From: CAWINH01 sp963837425
Lineage (GTDB): Bacteria; Chloroflexota; Limnocylindria; QHBO01
DNA length: 64,000 nucleotides
Assembly (NCBI GenBank): GCA_963837425.1
Contig: CAWINH010000006.1
Span: 496,001-560,000, forward strand
Reading direction: 5' to 3'
This document shows positions 34,443-42,672 of the stretch, one piece after another; position 1 is the stretch's first letter; each line of letters begins with the position of its first letter. The translations under genes were made by a program, and so were the position numbers. The notes under the pieces are model-generated. The model did not search any database and was not told the DNA's origin. It was given only the letters and a program-made list of their open reading frames with translations.

Positions 34443-35246
34443 TCACCCCGCTTTCGTACCGCCGTCCTTCGCCGTGTCCGGTGGCCCGTCCGGGTCGCGG
34501 CGGCGATGGTCGCGGTGTGCCAGGATCGCCGCGCACGCCTCCTCGACGTTGTCGGTGATGGTGACGAGATCGAGGTCCTCGGGGCTGATCTTCTCCTCGT
34601 AGAGGGGGCGCTCCCGGATCCAGCTCAGCAGTCCGCTCCAGTAGTCCTTCCCGTACAGGACCACGGGGAAGTGCTCGACCTTGCCGGTCTGGATCAGCGT
34701 CAGCGATTCGAACAGCTCATCGAGCGTCCCGAAGCCGCCGGGAAAGATCACGAATCCCTCCGCGTACTTCACGAACATCACCTTGCGCACGAAGAAGTAG
34801 CGGAACTCCATGCCCAGGTCGACGTACTCGTTCAGCCCCTGCTCGAACGGCAGCTCGATATTGGCGCCAATGGAGAGGCCGCCCGCGTCGCGCGCGCCGC
34901 GGTTCGCCGCCTCCATGACCCCCGGGCCGCCGCCGGTGATGATCGCGTAGCCTTCCGCCACGAGCCGTGCCGCCAGGCGACGGGCGGCGCCGTAGTAGCG
35001 GTTGCGACGCCCAATGCGGGCCGAGCCGAAGATGCTGATCGCGGGACCGACCTCGGCGAGGGCGTCGAAGCCCTCAACGAACTCGCCCATGATGCGCAGC
35101 GTCCGCCAGGTGTCGGTCTCCCGAAAGAGCACCGAGGGCGCCGCACGGAGCAGCTCGTGGTCCTCCGTGTATCGCGCCCCGCCGCCGGTTCCGCGCACCA
35201 CGACCGCGCCTCGCCGCCGTTCGGGCTCCTTCCTTACGCGTGCCAT
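34443..35246 (-). CDS. LOG-family cytokinin-riboside phosphoribohydrolase-like protein
   Basis: 267 residues of the TIGR00730/LOG (lysine-decarboxylase-like Rossmann) family: FGSARIG, ITGGGPGVMEAANRGA (PGGxGTxxE part below), FVIFPGGFGTLDELFE (catalytic Glu). These enzymes cleave nucleoside 5'-monophosphates to base and ribose-5-phosphate (family knowledge). Start ATG 35246 because the fold begins shortly after; upstream frame is only shadow. Confidence 0.88.
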   Translation of the reverse strand: MARVRKEPERRRGAVVVRGTGGGARYTEDHELLRAAPSVLFRETDTWRTLRIMGEFVEGFDALAEVGPAISIFGSARIGRRNRYYGAARRLAARLVAEGYAIITGGGPGVMEAANRGARDAGGLSIGANIELPFEQGLNEYVDLGMEFRYFFVRKVMFVKYAEGFVIFPGGFGTLDELFESLTLIQTGKVEHFPVVLYGKDYWSGLLSWIRERPLYEEKISPEDLDLVTITDNVEEACAAILAHRDHRRRDPDGPPDTAKDGGTKAG

Positions 35247-35416
35247 GCTTTCATCAGCTCCGATCTCAAACGTCCCCGCTGGGCCCGTACGTCGGTCCGG
35301 CTCGACATCCGGCCGGCCTCGATGGTAGGGTGATTCACGTCCCGTCTGACGGTCCGCTGCACGGCTACGGCCGAGGCTCCGGGACCTGGTGAGTACCCCA
35401 CCTGCCGAGGATTCTA

Positions 35417-36052
35417 TTGCTCGATCTCCTGCGGCGCGTCGCCGCACTGACGATCGCCAGCGCCGTGGGCATCGCCCTGCTCGCCCCGCTGGCCGTTCGC
35501 TCCGCCACGCCGCCGGATGCGGCGGCGAGCGGGCTGCTCGCTGTCGCGGACCGAAGCGCCGTGACGATCGACCGCGGCGGCGACGGGCGCGAGGGATCCG
35601 CCGCGCTGACCCTCTCCGGCCTCTTCCTGCCACTTGGTCCCGAAGCGCTCGCCGCCCCGCCCACCGCCGGCGCGCCCGGGACCGCCGCAATGCAGGCAAC
35701 GCTCTACAGGCGTGCCGTCCCGGCGCCAGCAGCCGTCGTTGCCCCGGCCCCGACGAGCGGCACGGTGCGGGGCCTCGCGACCTGGTACTGCTGCACGCTC
35801 GGGTACCGTGGGCAGGCGGTCGTCGCCCTCCCCGGTGCGCTCGGCGGCCGCTACGACCCGGCGCCGTCAAGCCGCACCGTCACCGTCTGCGCGGATCGCT
35901 GCGTGAGCCTGCCGGTCGTCGACTACTGCGGCTGCCACTGGGGGACGACGGACCAGAAGGTCGCCGACCTCTCGCCCGAGGCATGGGCCGCGGTCAGCGA
36001 TGCCCCGCAGACGCGGGGAGTCATCTCGGTGACGATCAGGCTCGCCGGCTGA
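35417..36052 (+). CDS. Secreted RlpA-like double-psi beta-barrel protein
   Basis: 211 residues. Signal peptide (about 1-28), variable linker, then a DPBB domain (about 118-211): LATWYCCTLGYRGQAVVALPG, RTVTVCADRCVSLPVVDYCGC and LSPEAWAAVSD. Four Cys likely form disulfides. RlpA/expansin folds act on peptidoglycan or polysaccharide; the glycan-binding residues cannot be verified. TTG start preceded by GAGG. Confidence 0.8.
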   Translation: MLDLLRRVAALTIASAVGIALLAPLAVRSATPPDAAASGLLAVADRSAVTIDRGGDGREGSAALTLSGLFLPLGPEALAAPPTAGAPGTAAMQATLYRRAVPAPAAVVAPAPTSGTVRGLATWYCCTLGYRGQAVVALPGALGGRYDPAPSSRTVTVCADRCVSLPVVDYCGCHWGTTDQKVADLSPEAWAAVSDAPQTRGVISVTIRLAG

Positions 36053-36062
36053 TCTCCCGCGG

Positions 36063-36068
36063 TAGCAT
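36063..36068 (+). promoter_or_regulatory. -10 element of leaderless VOC transcript
   Basis: TAGCAT, 7 nt before ATG 36076. Confidence 0.5.
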
Positions 36069-36075
36069 CCTCAGG

Positions 36076-36519
36076 ATGCTGCACCCGGTCCGCATCGGCC
36101 ATGTCGTCCTCAAGGTCCGCGATCTCGACCGCTCGCTCGCCTTCTATCGCGACCTGCTCGGGTTCCGGGTCGCTGCCCAGATGAGCAACGTGATGATCTT
36201 CCTGACCGCGACCGGGGAGAACCATCACGACCTCGCGCTGCTGCGGATGGGGGACGAGGCGCCGTCACCGCTGCCGACCGCGGTCGGTCTCTACCACCTC
36301 GCGGTGCAGCTCGCCGACGAGCCCGCCCTGCGCGACGCCCACCGACTCCTCAGCGAGCGCGGCCTCCTCAATGGCGCCGTGGACCACGGCGTCAGCCATT
36401 CGCTGTACACGGCCGATCCCGACGGGAACGAGGTGGAGCTCTACTGCGATGCGCCGCGCTCCGAGTGGGAGGGGCGCGTCGAAGAGGCGATGAGTGTCCG
36501 GCCGCTCCAGATCGACTAG
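36076..36519 (+). CDS. VOC-family (extradiol-dioxygenase-like) protein
   Basis: 147 residues: IGHVVLKVRDLDRSLAFYRDLLGFR (His ligand), YHLAVQ (second His), and DPDGNEVELY (Glu ligand). The three-ligand set is present. Family includes glyoxalase and extradiol dioxygenase; the substrate cannot be named. The stop overlaps a convergent small gene in CTAG. Confidence 0.85.
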   Translation: MLHPVRIGHVVLKVRDLDRSLAFYRDLLGFRVAAQMSNVMIFLTATGENHHDLALLRMGDEAPSPLPTAVGLYHLAVQLADEPALRDAHRLLSERGLLNGAVDHGVSHSLYTADPDGNEVELYCDAPRSEWEGRVEEAMSVRPLQID

Positions 36520-36656
36520 CGGGTAAAGGCCAGGATCGCGATCCCGGCGACCATGACGAACGCGATCGCCACGACGAGCAGCCGCGCACCCCAGTTGATG
36601 CGCCGCTCGGGGTAGGGTTGGTACGGGCGACGGCGCCTGCCGCTGCGCCGGCTCAT
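36516..36656 (-). CDS. Small basic single-helix membrane protein
   Basis: 46 residues: a strongly basic N-terminus (MSRRSGRRRRPYQP) and one hydrophobic helix (about 24-45). The ATG overlaps the stop of the upstream gene (ATGA) and its own stop overlaps the VOC stop (CTAG). No known family. Confidence 0.6.
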   Translation of the reverse strand: MSRRSGRRRRPYQPYPERRINWGARLLVVAIAFVMVAGIAILAFTR

Positions 36657-37114
36657 CGGCCCCACTCCCTGCGGAGGAGAAACGGGGTGGTCAGCGCTTC
36701 CCGGGTGCTGACGCTGCGAAGCTGCTTGCGGACCCGCTTCAGGAGCTTGCCGTGGTATGAGCCGTCGCCGTACGGCTCATGGAGTCGCGCCACATCCCAA
36801 TCATGGGTGCCGGCCACCGCGGTCTCCGGGAGGAATCGGTCCAGGACGCCCTTTGCCTCGTCGATCGCCACGAAGCGCCGGGCCCGCGACCCGTTGTCGA
36901 GCAGGGTGAGCAGGTCCCCGAAGCTCGCGGCGAGATCCGGGACGAGCGTCGAGAGACGCTCCATGGTGCCCGGCATCCGTTCCGGCCGAAAGAGGCCGCC
37001 GAGGAGCGCCCGGCGGTCCGCGTCGGAGGCGCCCGCCAGCGCGTCGTGGAGATTCGGGACGCCGGCCGCCGGGTCGGCGACCGGCACCTCGTAGTCGTAG
37101 AGGTGAACCATCAT
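36653..37114 (-). CDS. Unknown cytoplasmic protein
   Basis: 153 residues, acidic N-terminal half (MMVHLYDYEVPVAD), then a conserved-looking HDWDVARLHEPYGDGSYHGKLLKRVRKQL. No catalytic motif or family I recognise. Start is ATG 37114 or 37111. Confidence 0.7.
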   Translation of the reverse strand: MMVHLYDYEVPVADPAAGVPNLHDALAGASDADRRALLGGLFRPERMPGTMERLSTLVPDLAASFGDLLTLLDNGSRARRFVAIDEAKGVLDRFLPETAVAGTHDWDVARLHEPYGDGSYHGKLLKRVRKQLRSVSTREALTTPFLLRREWGR

Positions 37115-37215
37115 CGGTGCCTCAGGGTAGCCGGATCGCCGGCGAGGCGGGCTACAATCGGCAGACGCCGTGCCGGCGGCCGCATCGGTCCGGTCCAAGG
37201 AGGAGGTCTCCACCC

Positions 37216-38010
37216 GTGCTGCTCGATGGCAAGAAGCTGCTGATCACCGGCGTGCTCACCGACGACTCGATGGCGTTCGCGGTGGCCCGCGTCGCGCAGG
37301 AGGCGGGCGCCGAGATCCTGCTGACGAGCGTGGGCCGCGCGGTGCGCCTCACCGAGCGGGTGGCGCGCAAGCTCGATGTGGTGCCCGACGTCCTGGACAT
37401 GGACGTGAACGACCCGATGCAGGTCCACGCGGTGCGAGCCGAGCTCATGCAGCGCTGGGGCAAGGTCGACGGCGTCCTCCACTCGATCGGCTTCATGCCC
37501 CAGTCGGGGTTGGGGGGCGGCTTCCTCGACACCCCCTGGGAGGACGTGGCGACCGGCTTCCGAACGTCGGCCTATTCGCTGCAGGCGCTGGCGCACGGGC
37601 TCCTGGAGCCGATGCGGGCGGCGGGCTCGGCGAGCCTCGTGAGCCTCACCTTCGACGGGCGCTTCGCCTGGCCGATCTACGACTGGATGGGGGTCGCGAA
37701 GGCCGGCCTCGAGTCGATCACCCGCTACCTGGCGCGCGACCTGGGGCCCGACAACATCCGGGTCAACACCGTCTCCGCGGGCCCGATCCGCACGATGGCC
37801 GGCAAGAGCATTCCCGGCTTCGACGAGATCGCCGGCGCCTGGCTGAACCGCTCACCCCTCCCCTGGTCGCTCACCGATGCGACCCCGGTCGGCCAGATGG
37901 TCTGCTTCCTGTTCAGTGACTGGGCCTCGAAGACGACCGGCGAGATGATCCACGTCGACGGCGGCTATCACGCCATGGGCACCGACATCCGCGTCGGCGA
38001 CGGGGCGTAG
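37216..38010 (+). CDS. fabI: Enoyl-[acyl-carrier-protein] reductase, FabI/InhA type
   Basis: Last step of fatty-acid elongation: NADH reduction of trans-2-enoyl-ACP. 264-residue SDR with GVLTDDSMAFAVA at the cofactor loop, HSIGFMP, and the FabI catalytic arrangement Y-x6-K in YDWMGVAK; VNTVSAGPIRTMAGKSIPGF follows. The F-rather-than-first-Tyr region (SLTFDGR) resembles InhA. GTG start with AAGGAGGAGG Shine-Dalgarno; -10 TACAAT at 37153. Confidence 0.93.
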   Translation: MLLDGKKLLITGVLTDDSMAFAVARVAQEAGAEILLTSVGRAVRLTERVARKLDVVPDVLDMDVNDPMQVHAVRAELMQRWGKVDGVLHSIGFMPQSGLGGGFLDTPWEDVATGFRTSAYSLQALAHGLLEPMRAAGSASLVSLTFDGRFAWPIYDWMGVAKAGLESITRYLARDLGPDNIRVNTVSAGPIRTMAGKSIPGFDEIAGAWLNRSPLPWSLTDATPVGQMVCFLFSDWASKTTGEMIHVDGGYHAMGTDIRVGDGA

Positions 38011-38018
38011 GCGCGGCC

Positions 38019-38669
38019 ATGGCACCAGCACGGGAGACGGTTGGCCAGCATTTCGACGCCTGGGCGGCCAACTACGACGAGGAGATCCGTGCCGTCGTCC
38101 CGCGCTACGAGGAGATCCACGACACGGTCGTCGCGCTCCTCAAGCTGCGCCCGCCGCATCGCGTGCTTGAGCTCGGCACCGGAACGGGGGCGACCGCGCT
38201 CCGCGTCCTCGAGGCCCTGCCGAAGTCCCAGCTGATGGGGCTCGACGTCTCGTCCGAGATGCTGGGCCGCGCGCGCCAACGGCTCCGTAAGCTGCGCGGC
38301 CGCTGGACGCTGCGCCAGTCCGACCTTGCCAGCCCGACCCTGGACGGGCTCTTCGACGCCATCGTCAGCGTGCTCGCCGTCCATCACCTGCGGGCCGATG
38401 AGAAGCGGCACCTGTTCAGCCGCCTCTGGGAGCACCTGGCCCCGGGCGGGATCCTGGTCCTGGCCGACGTCTTCACCCCCGCGACCGATCGAGCCCGGGA
38501 GCTGTTCGGCCGCAAGCGCGAGCCCGGCAAGCCCGGCAGCCATGACCACCCGGACACCGCCGCGGATCAGCTGCGCTGGCTGACCGCCGCCGGCTACGTG
38601 GCGGCGGAGGTTGCCTGGGCCGACGAGGGCGTTGGGGTGCTCGTGGCCTGGAAAGCCGAGCGCCGCTGA
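38019..38669 (+). CDS. SAM-dependent class I methyltransferase
   Basis: 216 residues; motif I LELGTGTGATALRVLE, post-I MGLDVSSEML, motif III region GGILVLADVF. Substrate unknown. Eight bp after fabI, probably co-transcribed. Its last 76 bp overlap antisense with the Ada-type gene. Confidence 0.85.
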   Translation: MAPARETVGQHFDAWAANYDEEIRAVVPRYEEIHDTVVALLKLRPPHRVLELGTGTGATALRVLEALPKSQLMGLDVSSEMLGRARQRLRKLRGRWTLRQSDLASPTLDGLFDAIVSVLAVHHLRADEKRHLFSRLWEHLAPGGILVLADVFTPATDRARELFGRKREPGKPGSHDHPDTAADQLRWLTAAGYVAAEVAWADEGVGVLVAWKAERR

Positions 38670-39469
38670 GGAATTCGCGCGCCGGCGCCGCCGACCATCG
38701 CCCGCTCGTGGGCCAGCAGCCACGCCTTTCGCCAGCGGCCTCCGCCGTAGTTCCCGACGTCGCCGTTCTTGCGGACGACCCGGTGGCAGGGAATCAGCAG
38801 CGAGAGCCGATTCGCGCCGTTCGCCGTCCCGGCCGCCCGCTGCGCTCCTGGCCTTCCCGCTCGCGACGCCAGCTCCTCGTAGGAGATCGTCTCCCCGGCC
38901 GGGATCGCGCGGAGGGCTCGCCAGGTCCGCTCCTGGAACGGGCTGCCCGGGGCGACCAGCGGGACGTCGAACGCGGGACGAGTGCCGGCGAAGTACGCGG
39001 CCAGCTCGCGGCGCACCGTCTCGAGGTGGGGGTGTCGCCCGGCGACGATCGGGCGGCGGAGCCTGCGCTCCAGGGTCGAGAGCTGGGTCGGCAGCATCGG
39101 GCGATCCGTGAACTCGAGAAGGCAGACACCGTCGTCGGTGGCACCGGCCAGCATCGGGCCCAGCGGCGTGTCGAGCATCGTCGTCACCACGGCGCCCCGT
39201 CCGCGACGCGAACGTCGCGATGAGCGCGCGGCTCGCAATAGCGGCCGCAGCACCTCGGCGCGCCGCAGCGCGGCCGGTGAGACGTCCCGGCCGTGGGTCT
39301 CGAGCGGCCGGCAGCGGAGGCAGGGTCGGTAGCCGCGGAACAGCGCCTCGCGGGCGGACGCCAGCCGTGCCACGTTCGACGGGCGGGGCGCGGGTGCCGG
39401 GCAGCCGGGTCGGCAGAAGACGTTCGTCGACGCGACGGCGGTGATCGGGTGTTGCTGATCGGTCGTCAT
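38594..39469 (-). CDS. Ada-type DNA repair protein: Zn-Cys domain plus MGMT
   Basis: 291 residues. N-terminal Ada metal domain (about 10-55: FCRPGCPAPAP and YRPCLRCRP, all four Cys), a short basic spacer, then O6-alkylguanine transferase with active-site PCHRVV in the C-terminal third. The central AraC-type HTH pair of E. coli Ada is missing or reduced to about 40 residues. Repairs O6-methylguanine; the phosphotriester sensor remains but the regulator part is gone. ATG 39469 chosen; the first residues of the canonical Ada domain are short. The 3' end overlaps the methyltransferase. Confidence 0.85.
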   Translation of the reverse strand: MTTDQQHPITAVASTNVFCRPGCPAPAPRPSNVARLASAREALFRGYRPCLRCRPLETHGRDVSPAALRRAEVLRPLLRAARSSRRSRRGRGAVVTTMLDTPLGPMLAGATDDGVCLLEFTDRPMLPTQLSTLERRLRRPIVAGRHPHLETVRRELAAYFAGTRPAFDVPLVAPGSPFQERTWRALRAIPAGETISYEELASRAGRPGAQRAAGTANGANRLSLLIPCHRVVRKNGDVGNYGGGRWRKAWLLAHERAMVGGAGARIPQRRSAFQATSTPTPSSAQATSAAT

Positions 39470-39515
39470 GGAACTGAAACGCCCACCGGCTTCGGCGCGT
39501 GAGGCCGGCACCCCG

Positions 39516-39932
39516 CTACGCCTTGGCCGGGCGCTGGTCCTGCCACAGCAGGGTGACGGTGAACGGCGTGTTGCCCAGGACCCGGTCGCCCGCCCGCAGC
39601 TCGATCCGGTGCCTGCCGAGGGTCGTCAGCTGCAGCCCCTTGAGGTCGGCCACGATGTTCGCGGTCGTTGCGTTGGGCGGCACCTCCATCTGCATCTGCG
39701 GCGGGCGAGCGAGGAGCGGCGCACCCTCAGGATCGGTGACCTGCAGCGAGAGCTGGTGGGCTCCCGAGTCCGCCTCGAGGACGGCCACGATGAAGAGCCG
39801 CCCGTACGTGGTAGGGAGGCGGGTGACGTTGATCTGGCTGAAGAGGCCGATGGCGCTCACCTTGCCGTCCTGCGCGGTGATCGCGTAGTCGCAGAGCAGC
39901 AGGCTATGCAGCTCGATGCGTGGCGGGGGCAT
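39516..39932 (-). CDS. Unknown protein resembling DUF6941
   Basis: 138 residues. SLLLCDYAITAQDGKVSAIGLFSQI at the N-terminus and beta-rich remainder fit the DUF6941 style, a family of unknown function (resemblance by eye only). ATG chosen 7 nt from TATACT rather than the further upstream in-frame start. Confidence 0.75.
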   Translation of the reverse strand: MPPPRIELHSLLLCDYAITAQDGKVSAIGLFSQINVTRLPTTYGRLFIVAVLEADSGAHQLSLQVTDPEGAPLLARPPQMQMEVPPNATTANIVADLKGLQLTTLGRHRIELRAGDRVLGNTPFTVTLLWQDQRPAKA

Positions 39933-39939
39933 GGGTCCG

Positions 39940-39945
39940 AGTATA
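39940..39945 (-). promoter_or_regulatory. -10 element of leaderless transcript
   Basis: TATACT, 7 nt before ATG 39932. Confidence 0.55.
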
Positions 39946-39963
39946 GGTGCAGCTCGCCGCGGT

Positions 39964-40443
39964 TCAATCGGCATACAGGTCGGGGTCGATGAGCCAGGCG
40001 AGCTCGCCCGTCCCCGGCTCGGGGGTTCCCGGGAACTCGACGCAGGCCAGGCCGCCCTTCCGCATCCTCACCGCCGTGGCACCGGTCAGCAGCTCGATCG
40101 CCGAGGAGAGGTCGGGCTCATGGCCGACGAACATCACCCGCCGCGCATCCGGGTGCGCGGCCAGCGCCTGGGCCAGCTCGCTCCACCCGGCGCCCGGGGA
40201 GAGTCGGTCATCGGGGACCAGCGCGTGGGTCCGCCCCTCGAGTGCCGCGACAAGGAGCTCGGCGGTCTCGAGCGCCCGGGGCAGCGGTGAGCTGATCACC
40301 ACCTCCGGGCGCAGGTTGAGGTGTTGCCACACCGGGGAGGCGGCCCGCATGGCGGTGACGCCCTTGCGGCTCAGGCGTCGGGCGCCGTCACCGCCGGCAC
40401 CCGCCGGGACGGCGTCGGCGTGGCGCAGGAAGTAGAGGATCAC
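39964..40443 (-). CDS. SixA-like phosphohistidine phosphatase
   Basis: 159 residues of the histidine-phosphatase superfamily: RHADA near the N-terminus (RHG-like) and FVGHEPDLSS (catalytic His). Short length and RHADA are SixA-like, acting on phosphohistidine. GTG at 40443 is chosen because the RH strand starts there; it lies 19 bp after hmgA. Confidence 0.82.
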   Translation of the reverse strand: MILYFLRHADAVPAGAGGDGARRLSRKGVTAMRAASPVWQHLNLRPEVVISSPLPRALETAELLVAALEGRTHALVPDDRLSPGAGWSELAQALAAHPDARRVMFVGHEPDLSSAIELLTGATAVRMRKGGLACVEFPGTPEPGTGELAWLIDPDLYAD

Positions 40444-40462
40444 GCGGTCGCCGGTGCCATCG

Positions 40463-41689
40463 TCAGTCCGGGAACGCCTCGGGGCCGCGCTCGGCGAGCT
40501 CTGCCGCGTGCTGGCCGGCATCGTCGGGGGGAATCCAGGAGTAGGGATAGCGCTCGTCGTCGAGCTCCGCCGCCTGCCGCGTGAGGTGCAGGGGGTGGAA
40601 CGTGTCGATCATGACCGCCAGCTCCTCGGTCGCCTCCTTGCCGATCGAGGCCTCCACCGACCCGGGGTGCGGCCCGTGCGGAATGCCGGCCGGGTGGAGG
40701 GTGAATGAGCTGATCTCCACCCCGCGACGGCTCATGAAGTTGCCCGCAACGTAGTAGATGACCTCGTCGCTGTTGATGTTCGAGTGGTTGTACGGCGCCG
40801 GGATGGCGAGCGGGTGGTAGTCGAACTTGCGCGGGACGAAGCTGCAGACCACGAAGTTCCGCGGCTGGAAGGTGAGGTGCACCGGCGGCGGCTGGTGGAC
40901 CCGCCCGGTGATCGGCTCGAAGTCACCGATGTTGAAAGCGAATGGCCAGAGGTAGCCGTCCCAGCCGATGACGTCGAAGGGGTGGTGCCGATAGTGGTAC
41001 GGGGTGATCCGATCGCGGCTCCGCACGTTGATCACGAAGTCGCCGCGCTCTTCGCTGGGTGCCATCTCGGCCGGGGGCCGGATGTCGCGCTGGTAGTACG
41101 GCGAGTGCTCGAGGAGCTGCCCGTAGTCGTTCCGGTAACGCGCCGGAGGCTCGATCTCCGACGGGCACTCGAGCCACAGCATGCGCTGGGCCGCCCCTGC
41201 ATCGGGCACCAGCCGGAACGTCGTCCCGATCGGGATCACGAGGTAGTCGCCGGGGCCGTACGCGATAGGCCCGAAGATCGTTTCGAGGGTGCCGGTCCCG
41301 GCATGGACGTAGTACATCTCGTCCGCGACGCCGTTGCGGTAGCAGTCGCGCATCGGCTCGGCGGGCAGGACGACACCGAAGGTGACGTCCGCGTTCGTGA
41401 AGAGCGGGAGGCGGCCCGAGAGCCCGTCACCCGACGGCTCGAGCCCGGCACTGTTGATGAGATGGTGCCGATGCGGCCCGGTCCCCTCCGGATCGGCGAG
41501 CTCGATCCGCACCGGGGTCGGGTCGTCGATGCGGTGGGTCTGGGTGGGCGGCGTGGCGTGGTACAGCAGCGAGCTGCGGCCCGCGAACCCCTCGACGCCG
41601 AACAGCTCCTCCGCGTAGAGGGAGCCGTCCGGCTGCCGGAACTGGGTGTGGCGCTTGTGCGGCACCTGGCCGCGCTGCACGTAGAACAC
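40463..41689 (-). CDS. hmgA: Homogentisate 1,2-dioxygenase
   Basis: Fe(II) ring-cleaving enzyme of tyrosine catabolism: homogentisate to maleylacetoacetate. 408 residues; Fe-ligand motif HSNINSDEVIYYV (His and Glu), HPAGIPHGPHPG (His), plus WDGYLWPFAFNI and an N-terminal cupin. GTG start with GAGGG Shine-Dalgarno, TACAAT -10 at 41724-41719 and a direct repeat upstream. The complete pathway hpd-hmgA-fah is in this window. Confidence 0.93.
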   Translation of the reverse strand: MFYVQRGQVPHKRHTQFRQPDGSLYAEELFGVEGFAGRSSLLYHATPPTQTHRIDDPTPVRIELADPEGTGPHRHHLINSAGLEPSGDGLSGRLPLFTNADVTFGVVLPAEPMRDCYRNGVADEMYYVHAGTGTLETIFGPIAYGPGDYLVIPIGTTFRLVPDAGAAQRMLWLECPSEIEPPARYRNDYGQLLEHSPYYQRDIRPPAEMAPSEERGDFVINVRSRDRITPYHYRHHPFDVIGWDGYLWPFAFNIGDFEPITGRVHQPPPVHLTFQPRNFVVCSFVPRKFDYHPLAIPAPYNHSNINSDEVIYYVAGNFMSRRGVEISSFTLHPAGIPHGPHPGSVEASIGKEATEELAVMIDTFHPLHLTRQAAELDDERYPYSWIPPDDAGQHAAELAERGPEAFPD

Positions 41690-41736
41690 GTCGAACCCTC
41701 AGCGGTGGTGCACCGCCCATTGTAGGGTCGACCCCG

Positions 41737-41758
41737 ATCGATGAGATATCGATGAGAT
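41737..41758. repeat. 11-bp direct repeat upstream of hmgA
   Basis: ATCGATGAGAT twice in tandem (41737-41747 and 41748-41758), just upstream of the hmgA -10, a plausible regulator site. Confidence 0.5.
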
Positions 41759-41976
41759 CAGGCGGCGTCGGTCCCCGCTTCGCAGCAGACCTCGGCCGGC
41801 ACTCGCTCCTGGGTCTCCGCCTCCCGTCCGGGCAGCAGGCGAGCCACGGGAGCCGTCGAGCCGCGTTCGGGCGACCGCGCGGAGAGCTCCATCTCGTCGA
41901 AATCCGCGCCCCGCCGACCGGCGGCGGGATCGGAGTCCGTCATCTTCATCAACTCGAGCATCTGTGCGGCGAGCAT
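41758..41976 (-). CDS. Small ORF of doubtful reality
   Basis: 72 residues, acidic, no motif. It fills the otherwise gene-free gap between hmgA and marR, with its 5' end near a MarR-type operator. Coding status uncertain. Confidence 0.3.
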   Translation of the reverse strand: MLAAQMLELMKMTDSDPAAGRRGADFDEMELSARSPERGSTAPVARLLPGREAETQERVPAEVCCEAGTDAA

Positions 41977-42022
41977 CGCGAGAACCTCAGCAACTCCTCG
42001 TCCGGACCCGTCCCGTTTGACG

Positions 42023-42036
42023 CAAAGACTCTTGAG
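42023..42036. promoter_or_regulatory. Second MarR-type operator-like site
   Basis: CAAAGACTCTTGAG, whose reverse complement shares CAAGAGTCTT with the operator at 42078. Confidence 0.45.
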
Positions 42037-42077
42037 GCCGAACTAGTTGGGCGAGTGTACAGAGCTGGTAGACCGAT

Positions 42078-42092
42078 GTCAAGAGTCTTGAC
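42078..42092. promoter_or_regulatory. MarR operator candidate
   Basis: Perfect 7-1-7 palindrome GTCAAGA-g-TCTTGAC. It overlaps the -35 (TTGACG) of the marR promoter, so binding would autoregulate marR. Confidence 0.6.
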
Positions 42093-42117
42093 GTCGAGAG
42101 GTATCTGGACCGATACT
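42088..42117 (+). promoter_or_regulatory. marR promoter, leaderless
   Basis: TTGACG, 18 bp, GATACT (42112-42117), then 6 nt to ATG 42124. Confidence 0.6.
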
Positions 42118-42123
42118 GGCGCC

Positions 42124-42672
42124 ATGAGCAAGGCCGATGCGCGGCCGACCGACCGTTTGGACGAGCGGCTCCAGGTCTGGCAGCGCGAGATACCGGACCT
42201 CGACCTCCCGACCGAGGGGATCGTCGAGCGGATCCACATCCTGGCCCATGACTTCGATCGTGCGATGGACGAGACGCTCGCCGAGCACGACCTCGATCGC
42301 CGTTCGTACTGGCTGCTGACGCACCTCCGCTCGTTCGGTCCCCCGTACCGGCTCTCGGCGGGTGAGCTCGCGGAGGGGCTGCACCTCTCGAGCGGCGCGA
42401 TGACGAACCGCCTCGACCGGCTCGAGGAGGCCGGCCTCGTCCGCCGCCTCCCGGATCCGAGCGACCGCCGCGGCGTGCTCGTCGAGCCGACCAAGGCGGG
42501 AAACCTGGCCTGGGAGCGCTGCTCGGGGGCGGCCGCGCGGCGGGAGGCGCTCATCGCCTCCGCCCTCTCGGATCGGGAGAAGGAGGGGCTCCACGATCTG
42601 CTGCGGCAGCTGATGCGCGCCTTCCCCGAGGGCTACGAGGCCGCGAAGAAGCACCACCTCGACGATGCGTGA
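42124..42672 (+). CDS. MarR-family transcription regulator
   Basis: 182 residues: winged HTH with LSAGELAEGLHLSSGAMTNRLDRLEEAGLVRR and wing PSDRRGVLVEPT. MarR proteins bind small aromatic or phenolic ligands, which fits the adjacent homogentisate gene. Its own promoter carries a palindrome. The deacetylase gene overlaps its stop by GTGA. Confidence 0.9.
   Translation: MSKADARPTDRLDERLQVWQREIPDLDLPTEGIVERIHILAHDFDRAMDETLAEHDLDRRSYWLLTHLRSFGPPYRLSAGELAEGLHLSSGAMTNRLDRLEEAGLVRRLPDPSDRRGVLVEPTKAGNLAWERCSGAAARREALIASALSDREKEGLHDLLRQLMRAFPEGYEAAKKHHLDDA

Noticed and set aside
41758..41976. Small acidic ORF as a confident gene
   Set aside because: No motif or neighbour coupling; kept only as a low-confidence entry.
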